In this document: positions 5,534 through 11,151 of the stretch, piece after piece
How positions within the stretch are numbered: the first letter of the stretch is position 1
Layout of the letters: every line of letters begins with the position of its first letter
The notes under the pieces: model-generated
Told to the model about the DNA's origin: nothing
Databases searched by the model: none
What the model saw: only the letters and a program-made list of their open reading frames with translations
Assembly (NCBI GenBank): GCA_031254795.1
Contig: JAIRTS010000242.1
Coordinates: 1 to 11,151, forward strand
From: Treponema sp.
GTDB taxonomy: Bacteria > Spirochaetota > Spirochaetia > Treponematales > Breznakiellaceae
Direction: 5' to 3'
Length of the DNA: 11,151 bases
Position numbers and translations under genes: made by a program

Positions 5534-7159
5534 ATGAAGCGATTCCAGTTTGCATTCGCTTTTTTGGCGCTGGTTTCCACGCTAGGAGCGTCGCTTGGAG
5601 CGCGGCTTGATGCGCAGATCATTCATGATCCCAATGACAGAATCTACAAGGATATTGACAGATGGGCGGCGAATGGATACATAACGCAATCCCTGCCGTT
5701 GATCCGCCCCTATCCCATACAACTTTTTGACGGGTTATTGGACGATGTGATTGAGAGGGGCGGCGTTGAGGATCAGGAAAAAGCCGCGGCGTATAAGGCG
5801 GAGCTTGCCCCGGCATCCCGGTTTTTGCATGCGGGCGTTGAGGCTGAGGCTGTTGGTCAAGACGGCGACGCCATGCTGATTTTCGCCCCGACTATTGACG
5901 GCAATTTCCGGCTTATGGATTGGATCTCCGCCAGTTACTTTTTCAGCTTCTACGCCTCGGACAGAAAGCCCGGCGAAGAGTTGCGAGTCCCCGGAACGTA
6001 TTCTCCCTTTCCGGATCTCATTCTTGATAATGTAAACGCAGGGAAGTTCTGGTTTTATCCTGACTGGACGTCAGCCACAGCTTTTGGAAGAGGCGACCTC
6101 TATTTTCAAGCGGGCGTAAACCGCACCGCAATAGGACCTTTTTATGAAAACAGTACGGTGATTGGTCCTCAGGCTGGACGCGCCGGACATTTCAGCCTCA
6201 ACGTTCGACTGCCCAAGGGGTCTTTTGAAATGTTGCTTATGACGCTCGCCGCTTCCAATGATTTTGGAGAGGGCAGATTCCCCAACAAGTATCTTGTATT
6301 TCATTCGATTAATTTTAATCCGTCGCCGAATTTTGAATTCGGGTTGCAAGAATCGGTGATATGGGGCGGGCGCATGGAATATCTGTACCTTGTGCCGTTT
6401 GCGGTGTTGTTTACATCGCAAGCTCTCAGCGATTTTGGAGACAACTCGTTCATTGGTTTTCATGCGCGATGGGACATCCCCGGCAACATCCAGTTGCTTG
6501 GACAAGTGTATGTGGATGATTTTCATGTGAACGACTTTATCCGTTTTCAGTGGAACTCCAAGTACAAATTTTCCGGCCAGTTGGGTCTCACATGGGCGCA
6601 GCCGGAGAGCGCGCTTGCGTCGCTTCAGGCGGATTACACCATCATCTTCCCGTACATGTATACGCATTGGAATGTACCGGAGGTCGACCGTTATAACCAT
6701 GAAAAGCCGAATTACCTCATCTATTCTCACGGGGGAAGAAATTTAGGCTCCGAGCTTGACCCAAATTCGCACAGGATATCGCTCAAAAGTTCGTGGCGGA
6801 CGATCCGCGACCTTGATGTTTCTGCGGCGCTCTATTTCACCCAACATGGGAACGCTTCTGACAATGTTCCTTCCGACGGTTGGGAAAAAGAAAAAGAATG
6901 GCATGACGGCTCTATCTATGACGACGGTTCCACCAAAAATGGCAACAATTACAGCGAGATCCGCTTTCTAACCCAGCAGACTCTTGACACTCGCCTTGCG
7001 GTGGGGCTAGGGGTGACATGGAGACTGCCGTTCTTTTCGTTCGGGGAATTCTCCTTGTTTGCGAATTACGCGCTTGAATACGGCTGGAACAGAGGGCTGG
7101 TGAAAGACAACAACGGCATTGTCAATTATTGGAGCGTAGGCGGTTCGTGGCGGTGGTGA
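5534..7159 (+). CDS. Wzi-like (capsule assembly family) outer-membrane beta-barrel protein 2
   Basis: The 541-residue protein has a signal peptide (about 1-27, ending LDA before Gln). An N-terminal region with IYKDIDRWAANGYI and IRPYPIQ (37-64) is typical of the periplasmic part of Wzi-family proteins. A long beta-barrel follows, with alternating aromatic and polar residues. Family-like stretches are GVNRTAIGPF (194-203), FGLQESVIWGGRMEYLYLVP (269-288) and QVYVDDFHVNDF (324-335). The C-terminus ends SWRW, again an aromatic outer-membrane signal. It shares the fold with the preceding gene but little obvious sequence, so the pair are old paralogues or distinct family members rather than a recent duplication. 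Only 13 bases separate them. Function is probably surface polysaccharide attachment or outer-membrane transport; the family call is firm, the substrate unknown. Confidence 0.82.
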   Translation: MKRFQFAFAFLALVSTLGASLGARLDAQIIHDPNDRIYKDIDRWAANGYITQSLPLIRPYPIQLFDGLLDDVIERGGVEDQEKAAAYKAELAPASRFLHAGVEAEAVGQDGDAMLIFAPTIDGNFRLMDWISASYFFSFYASDRKPGEELRVPGTYSPFPDLILDNVNAGKFWFYPDWTSATAFGRGDLYFQAGVNRTAIGPFYENSTVIGPQAGRAGHFSLNVRLPKGSFEMLLMTLAASNDFGEGRFPNKYLVFHSINFNPSPNFEFGLQESVIWGGRMEYLYLVPFAVLFTSQALSDFGDNSFIGFHARWDIPGNIQLLGQVYVDDFHVNDFIRFQWNSKYKFSGQLGLTWAQPESALASLQADYTIIFPYMYTHWNVPEVDRYNHEKPNYLIYSHGGRNLGSELDPNSHRISLKSSWRTIRDLDVSAALYFTQHGNASDNVPSDGWEKEKEWHDGSIYDDGSTKNGNNYSEIRFLTQQTLDTRLAVGLGVTWRLPFFSFGEFSLFANYALEYGWNRGLVKDNNGIVNYWSVGGSWRW

Positions 7160-7200
7160 TGGCGGGCGGCGGGCGACTTAAGTCCACCGCTTCGCGCCAT
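7159..7200. terminator. Bidirectional terminator-like hairpin between convergent operons
   Basis: ATGGCG (7159-7164) pairs with CGCCAT (7195-7200), CGG (7170-7172) with CCG (7187-7189), and the self-complementary GACTTAAGTC (7175-7184) forms the centre. The hairpin fills the 41-base gap between the second Wzi-like gene and the permease gene, so it can serve both strands. On the plus strand it is followed by TTTACAATTT; on the minus strand no T-run follows. It is therefore a good structural candidate with weak U-tracts. Confidence 0.5.
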
Positions 7201-8472
7201 TTACAATTTCCGTAGAATTTCCAGCGGTTTTAACCTCCCGGCCCTTCTCGCGGGCAGATACGAAGCGACTATTGAACACAACACGGTGAAAACTCCGATA
7301 ATCAAAATAGTGAGCCAGTCAATGATGACAGGAAAGTGTTCGAGGTAGTAAGCGGGATCGAGCAGTTTGAATTGCCCGGCGCCGGATCCAAACATAAAAA
7401 AGTTGATGACCGCTTCAAGCGCCCTAATTACATGATTTATGGACAAGCCGATGCAAAGTCCCGCAGCTATGCCCGCAATCGCCCCGATAAGTCCGGTGAT
7501 GAAAGCGGCCCATACGAATATCCGGCTGGTGAACGCCGGACTCGCGCCTGCGGCTTTAAGCGCGGCGATATCCTTCCGCCGCTCAATCGCCAGCATGGAG
7601 GTTGCGGAAGACACATTGACCGTCGCTATGATGACAATAAGCGCCATGATGAAAAGAAGTATTTGACGGGTGGATTCGTAGGAACTGTACTGCGCAAGCT
7701 GCATCTCTTTCCACGTGTACACCCCGTATCCCGCGCCCAGGAGGGCGTAGAGGGAGCGGACGGAGGAATCGGCGTCTTTATACGGATCGTTGATTTTAAG
7801 CATAAGGAACGAATTTGACGCGCTTTCGCTGCCGGCGAATATACGTTTGCCCGCGTCGTAGGTCGTTATACACCACAGCGCGTCTATTTCACGGTACCCG
7901 GCGGAAACAACGGCTTTTACCACGAAGGGGGTCATGCGCGGCACGCTTCTGCCGTCATCGGCGATGCGTACGGTCATAAGGCGCGCCATGTCCCCTGCTT
8001 TCACGCCGATGGATTCCGCCAACGCCTCGCCAAGGAACACTTCGTTGTCAGCTTCAAAACGAGCGTCCCCGGAGACGACTTCCAGAAAAGCGGACACGCC
8101 TTCGTCTTCCCAAAAGTCCCGCTCTACCGCCCGTATTGAGGCTCCGGCTTTTCCCTTGCCGCCCACCAGCACGCCCATGCCCTGCCATTCTATCCACGCG
8201 CCCCGCACGCCTTCCTGGGCGGCGACTGCGCCTTTTATCTCTTCAAGGCTTTCGTCTCCGGCAAAGTCATACACCTGCACATGCCCTGTTCCCAGCTCTA
8301 GGTACCTGTCCGTGATGCCGCGGATCATGCCGTCCGCCACGATGAGGGTGACGATGATAGGCACAAGGCTCACCGCTATTCCGGTGGCGGCGCCGCGCAA
8401 ATACCTGCCGCCTTCCTTTGCCCGTCCGAGAAGATAGCGGATCGCGATGAAGAAACCCGCATGCCCGCTCAC
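7201..8472 (-). CDS. LolC/LolE-family lipoprotein-release ABC permease (FtsX/MacB fold)
   Basis: The 423-residue inner-membrane protein has one N-terminal membrane helix (about 28-48), a large periplasmic domain (about 50-265) and three C-terminal helices (about 270-292, 318-345 and 384-406). This is the topology of LolC/E and MacB. The conserved cytoplasmic stretch AIERRKDIAALKAAGAS (295-311) contacts the ATPase, and the tail YLPARRAGRLKPLEILRKL is characteristic. With LolD it should extract lipoproteins from the inner membrane for transfer to LolA. The start chosen is GTG at 8472, giving MSGHAGFFIAIRYLLG, which matches where family members begin. A frame open to 8577 would add residues overlapping lolD and a duplicated segment. 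Only one permease is present, so it may work as a homodimer or with a partner encoded elsewhere. The start lies inside a 47-base duplication. Confidence 0.9.
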   Translation of the reverse strand: MSGHAGFFIAIRYLLGRAKEGGRYLRGAATGIAVSLVPIIVTLIVADGMIRGITDRYLELGTGHVQVYDFAGDESLEEIKGAVAAQEGVRGAWIEWQGMGVLVGGKGKAGASIRAVERDFWEDEGVSAFLEVVSGDARFEADNEVFLGEALAESIGVKAGDMARLMTVRIADDGRSVPRMTPFVVKAVVSAGYREIDALWCITTYDAGKRIFAGSESASNSFLMLKINDPYKDADSSVRSLYALLGAGYGVYTWKEMQLAQYSSYESTRQILLFIMALIVIIATVNVSSATSMLAIERRKDIAALKAAGASPAFTSRIFVWAAFITGLIGAIAGIAAGLCIGLSINHVIRALEAVINFFMFGSGAGQFKLLDPAYYLEHFPVIIDWLTILIIGVFTVLCSIVASYLPARRAGRLKPLEILRKL

Positions 8473-8559
8473 TGCAACGCTCCCGTTTCCAACGTATAAT
8501 GGTACTGAGCGCCGCTCATCGCAACGCCCCCGCTTCCAGCGTATAATGATATTGAGCGC
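8466..8559 (-). repeat. 47-base tandem duplication across the lolD end / permease start
   Basis: Unit A (8513-8559) and unit B (8466-8512) are directly adjacent and identical at 40 of 47 positions. Unit A carries the real last 13 lolD codons, its TGA and an ATGAGCG overlap start. Unit B repeats the same in diverged form and ends in GTGAGCG, the start used by the permease. Of six differing codons, four are synonymous (CAA/CAG, TAT/TAC, CTG/TTG, GGG/GGA) and two change residues (Ala/Thr, Arg/Gln). The unit length is not a multiple of three. Confidence 0.9.
8469..8519 (-). pseudogene. Leftover second lolD tail, readable as a 16-codon mini-ORF
   Basis: From the ATG at 8519 that overlaps the lolD stop, the frame reads MSGAQYHYTLETGALQ and stops at TGA 8471-8469, overlapping the GTG start of the permease. 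Residues 4-16 repeat the LolD ending AQYHYTLEAGALR with two substitutions. It is best seen as a remnant of a second lolD 3' end. It may still be translated and pass ribosomes from lolD to the permease through two overlapping stop/start pairs. Confidence 0.55.
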
Positions 8560-9187
8560 GACTCGCGACTTTTTCATCGTGCGTTACCACGATGAGCGTT
8601 TTCCCCCGTTTGAGTGAGGTTTCGTAGAGCATTTCCGCAACCATGCCGCTGTTGTCGGGATCGAGGTTGCCGGTCGGCTCATCCGCAAGGATAATGGCGG
8701 GGTCGTTTACCAAGGAACGCGCGACGGCGACCCGTTGCCGCTCGCCGCCCGAAAGTTGGGACGGATAATGCCCGACGCGGTCGTCGAGCCTCACATCCGA
8801 GAGCAATGCCCGCGCCTTCTCAAACGCGGCTTTCTTTTTCATGCCGAACATGTAGGCGGGAAGCATCACGTTTTCCAAAGCGGTGAAGTCTTTAAGAAGG
8901 TAATGGAACTGGAAAATAAAGCCCACTTGACGGCTTCGGTATGCGGACAGTTTTTTTTCGGAGAGATCCGTAATTTCCATGCTAGCCACCACAACGGATC
9001 CTGAGTCACTTGTATCAAGACCGCCCAAAATATTGAGCAACGTGCTTTTTCCGCTTCCGCTCTGACCAGTTATAGCGAGAGACGAGGAATTCTTGAGGGA
9101 AAAGCTGACGCCGCGCAGTATGCGGAGGGTCTCCGCGCCCGACGTGTAGTTTTTCACAAGATTTTCTACTTTGACAATGTCTTCCAT
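8516..9187 (-). CDS. lolD: Lipoprotein-releasing ABC transporter ATPase LolD
   Basis: The 223-residue ATPase energises lipoprotein release from the inner membrane together with LolC/E-type permeases. Motifs: Walker A GQSGSGKST (41-49), Q-loop Gln93, signature LSGGE (145-149), Walker B IILADE (165-170), D-loop NLDP (174-177) and switch His203. The stretch FQFHYLLKDFTALENVMLP (92-110) is the LolD hallmark and separates it from FtsE and most MacB ATPases. The ATG at 9187 has AGGAGA just upstream, overlapping the stop of the preceding gene; six bases separate the two genes. The normal C-terminus AQYHYTLEAGALR is duplicated directly downstream. Co-transcription with the preceding LytM-like and propeller genes is unusual and hints at envelope-biogenesis coupling. 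Confidence 0.94.
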   Translation of the reverse strand: MEDIVKVENLVKNYTSGAETLRILRGVSFSLKNSSSLAITGQSGSGKSTLLNILGGLDTSDSGSVVVASMEITDLSEKKLSAYRSRQVGFIFQFHYLLKDFTALENVMLPAYMFGMKKKAAFEKARALLSDVRLDDRVGHYPSQLSGGERQRVAVARSLVNDPAIILADEPTGNLDPDNSGMVAEMLYETSLKRGKTLIVVTHDEKVASRAQYHYTLEAGALR

Positions 9188-9193
9188 GCTCTC

Positions 9194-10075
9194 CTACTCT
9201 ACCGTAAAATGGCATTCCACCCTTTGGACGTTTCCGTCAGCGTCTTGGACGAGGACCTCCAACTCCGCCTGCCCCCGGACGAAGACAACCTCTCCCAATT
9301 CAAAGCCGAGCGCCCCGGCATACACCTGTTTGACTGGCACAAGCCCATTCCGGTATATCCACATCTTTCCATCCCGCGCTGACAACGCCTCCAGCGCGAC
9401 AGCCCCGACCTCATGCCCGTTCAACGAACACACCACCCTGAACGGCGCAAGTGCCGCCTCGCCGGTCTCCGCGTAATCCGCCACGGACACGAACACAGTC
9501 CGTCTCCCCTGCAAAATGCCCTGCGCTTGCGTCGCATCAACCATTCTACCCTGCGCGTCTCTTAATGTCACTGACTGTATAACAGGCGCGATCTCGTCAT
9601 TGCGCCGCCTCTCCATCACCGCGGGATTCACCCACCGCCTCTCCTTCCGGTCGAACAGCGAATAGTAAAAGCCCATTTCCCACGACCATCCGGTCGCTCC
9701 GGCTGAACCCACCATCGCGCCTTTCTCCATCACCGGAGGAAGACGGCTCATCTGTCTTCCCTCAAGTCGCCCGTACAGACTGATCAGCCCATCTCCGTGA
9801 TCTATTGCCGTCCACTCTCCCAGTGGCGAGGGCAACCTCGACGCGCGCTCGGACATGTTCCGGCTGAAGAGCGCCTCGCCGGTCTCCACAGCCCGCACCA
9901 CGCCTCCGCCCTCATACACGTCGCCTACGCGCGGATCACCCCCTCCGGAATCCACTCCAAAATTACCGGCCAAAACCGCGTCCGACGATGGACGATCCAT
10001 CGCCCACGCCGCCGCGACACACGTCATCGCCGCAACGACAGCCGCTCCTCGCGCCGCCATCCTCAGCCACTCCAC
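9194..10075 (-). CDS. Degenerate M23/LytM-like exported protein, probably without peptidase activity
   Basis: The 293-residue protein starts with a signal peptide (about 1-25, ending AAAWA). Residues about 50-135 follow the LytM/M23 fold: GGGVVRAVETGEALFSR, then WTAIDHGDGLISLYGRLEG (88-106) matching the canonical IDHGNGYVTLYAHL strand pair, then VMEKGAMVGSAGATG (115-129). The zinc ligands are missing: no HxxxD at the domain start, and the final HxHFE motif reads as WSWEM (130-134). It should therefore bind peptidoglycan or a partner rather than cut, like EnvC or NlpD. Residues about 163-293 form a beta-rich domain beginning IAPVIQSVTL, as seen after some M23 domains. The start is GTG at 10075 with AGGAGG five bases upstream (10081-10086). 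An internal ATG five codons later is possible. It precedes lolD by six bases. Confidence 0.75.
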   Translation of the reverse strand: MEWLRMAARGAAVVAAMTCVAAAWAMDRPSSDAVLAGNFGVDSGGGDPRVGDVYEGGGVVRAVETGEALFSRNMSERASRLPSPLGEWTAIDHGDGLISLYGRLEGRQMSRLPPVMEKGAMVGSAGATGWSWEMGFYYSLFDRKERRWVNPAVMERRRNDEIAPVIQSVTLRDAQGRMVDATQAQGILQGRRTVFVSVADYAETGEAALAPFRVVCSLNGHEVGAVALEALSARDGKMWIYRNGLVPVKQVYAGALGFELGEVVFVRGQAELEVLVQDADGNVQRVECHFTVE

Positions 10076-10080
10076 CTCAG

Positions 10081-10086
10081 CCTCCT
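10081..10086 (-). promoter_or_regulatory. Ribosome-binding site of the LytM-like gene
   Basis: AGGAGG lies five bases before the GTG at 10075 and overlaps the TAG stop of the upstream gene. This supports GTG as the start and tight coupling of the two genes. Confidence 0.75.
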
Positions 10087-11151
10087 ACCGTTTGACTATC
10101 TCAAACGAGGCGAGCTTCGCCCCGCCGCCTACATACAAATACTCTTCGTCTCTTCCCAGAAACACGGCGTCGCTGTCAAACGGGGCGGCAAACATCAGCG
10201 TCGACGGAAATTTCACCGCCGCCAGCCGCCTCCGTTCCCCGCCACCCGCGAGCAGGATGAACAGCAATCCTCCGTTGCCGGACCCGTCAACCGCGACCAC
10301 CTCGCCGTCCAACGCCAGCGACAGACTTTTGCGGCTCGACAATTCGTAAATTCCAAGCCCGCCCTCGCGCTCAAAGACCACACGGTTCCCGCTATCGACG
10401 AACGCCACCCTCACAGGGCGTCTAAACCCAGCCCCCAGAAATTCGTGGCGCGTCACCCGGTATTCGTCCACAGCGCCTCGTCCGATTCGCTCCATGAGCA
10501 AGAATCGCTGCTCGTCCACTCCCGATACGACCGCGATCTTTGAACCGTCCTCAGAAAAAGCGCATCCCGCAATCACCGATAACCGCGACCCGCCGGGCTC
10601 AAAGAAAAACACCCGCTTTCCGGTACTGTCGAGAACCTCCACCACGCCGTCTAGAGAGCCGGCCAACAGAAGCCCGCCGGCCGCGTCCACACAGGTGATC
10701 ACGGCTCCAAAATCGTACGTCCACACGACCTTCCCGCTCTCGTCAAGCGCGGAGATCGAATTCTGCTCGCTGTTTATCAAAAACATCCTTTTATCCAGAA
10801 AGAACGGATACCCACGCGCTCCATCTTCCATCTCTATAGTCATAACCGGCGCGTTCAGCGGATCCTTCACTTCTATCTTGTCGGGGATTGCGCCGTATTC
10901 CGCCCAATAGTCTTGAGACAAGGACACGCCGCCGCTCTTCGTCTGGTTCACCGTGAAGACGCCCTCCCTGTCCACATACCCGAAACGCTCCCCAAGCTCA
11001 AACGCCAACAGGGAACTCCCGCCTGTGTACACATCGGGCGCAGCTGGATGCGCCGTGGCCAACGAATGTATCCACCGAAACGCAAGCGCCGTCTCTTCGG
11101 GAATCGGACGCGCCGCGCCGAAAATATAAAAAGCCATGATCGCAAAACAGC
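10085..11151 (-). CDS. Beta-propeller (WD40/PQQ-like) membrane-anchored or exported protein, 5' end outside window
   Basis: The open frame runs off the window edge. An ATG at 11137 is possible, but the frame continues upstream as CFAI before MAFYIFGAARP, which looks like part of a hydrophobic signal or anchor, so the true start probably lies outside. From that ATG there are 350 residues. The body repeats short beta-blade units, for example ISALDESGKVVWTYDFGA (128-145), LLAGSLDGVVEVLDSTGKRV (156-175) and AFSEDGSKIAVVSG (193-206). These are typical of WD40/PQQ-like propellers that act as scaffolds. No catalytic motif is seen and the exact subfamily is not recognised. It ends nine bases before the LytM-like gene and is the first visible gene of the Lol operon, so a role as periplasmic scaffold or sensor for that system is plausible but inferred. 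Confidence 0.65.
   Translation of the reverse strand, partial: CFAIMAFYIFGAARPIPEETALAFRWIHSLATAHPAAPDVYTGGSSLLAFELGERFGYVDREGVFTVNQTKSGGVSLSQDYWAEYGAIPDKIEVKDPLNAPVMTIEMEDGARGYPFFLDKRMFLINSEQNSISALDESGKVVWTYDFGAVITCVDAAGGLLLAGSLDGVVEVLDSTGKRVFFFEPGGSRLSVIAGCAFSEDGSKIAVVSGVDEQRFLLMERIGRGAVDEYRVTRHEFLGAGFRRPVRVAFVDSGNRVVFEREGGLGIYELSSRKSLSLALDGEVVAVDGSGNGGLLFILLAGGGERRRLAAVKFPSTLMFAAPFDSDAVFLGRDEEYLYVGGGAKLASFEIVKR

Noticed and set aside
6071..6730. 219-codon minus-strand frame inside the second Wzi-like gene
   Set aside because: Shadow frame antisense to a supported gene, with no signal peptide or domain.
8473..8577. N-terminal extension of the permease to ATG 8577
   Set aside because: The added residues overlap lolD out of frame and run through the duplicated segment. 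LolC/E proteins begin close to the first membrane helix, as the GTG at 8472 gives.
9797..10543. 248-codon plus-strand frame spanning two minus-strand genes
   Set aside because: It crosses the junction of two tightly coupled genes on the other strand and is Arg/His/Pro-rich without motifs.
1..11151. Search for CRISPR arrays, tRNA or rRNA genes, and complete insertion sequences
   Set aside because: No regularly spaced repeats, no cloverleaf-like segments and no transposase-like frame were seen on either strand.

Overview
The window looks like chromosomal DNA of a diderm bacterium, most likely a spirochaete related to Treponema. The evidence is a LolD-type lipoprotein-release ABC transporter, two Wzi-like outer-membrane barrel proteins ending in an aromatic residue, and a BmpA/YufO-style nucleoside transporter ATPase next to a purine nucleoside phosphorylase. 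This placement is inferred from gene content and protein style; no rRNA, tRNA or other marker gene is present.

Layout. Positions 1-117 (+) hold the last 38 codons of an alpha/beta hydrolase. A 430-base stretch without a convincing gene follows. Next come two minus-strand genes: deoD (3026 to 2322) and a fused two-domain ABC ATPase (2206 to 548), separated by about 115 bases containing two strong hairpins. Upstream of deoD lies a 77-base imperfect palindrome (3119-3195) that looks like a miniature repeat element. It is followed by about 570 bases of mostly non-coding DNA. A promoter at 3770-3798, overlapped by a 17-base palindromic operator, then drives two plus-strand genes for Wzi-family outer-membrane proteins (3877-5520 and 5534-7159). 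A long hairpin at 7159-7200 separates these from a convergent minus-strand operon that fills the rest of the window: a beta-propeller-like protein (11151 to 10085, start outside the window), a metal-ligand-less M23/LytM-like protein (10075 to 9194), LolD (9187 to 8516) and a single LolC/E-type permease (8472 to 7201).

How the parts may work together. DeoD and the ABC ATPase fit nucleoside import plus phosphorolytic salvage, but the permeases and binding protein that the ATPase needs are not adjacent. The Wzi-like pair should sit in the outer membrane and probably handles surface polysaccharide. The right-hand operon couples a LolD/MacB-type ATPase-permease to two predicted exported or membrane-anchored proteins. 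One of these is a catalytically dead LytM-like protein, which recalls the partnership of FtsEX with EnvC.

The most unusual signal is a 47-base tandem duplication exactly at the lolD/permease junction. It duplicates the last 13 codons of lolD plus the start of the next gene. Its two copies differ mainly at synonymous positions, as if two diverged lolD genes had recombined there. The second notable signal is the Fur-family-like operator over the promoter of the Wzi pair.
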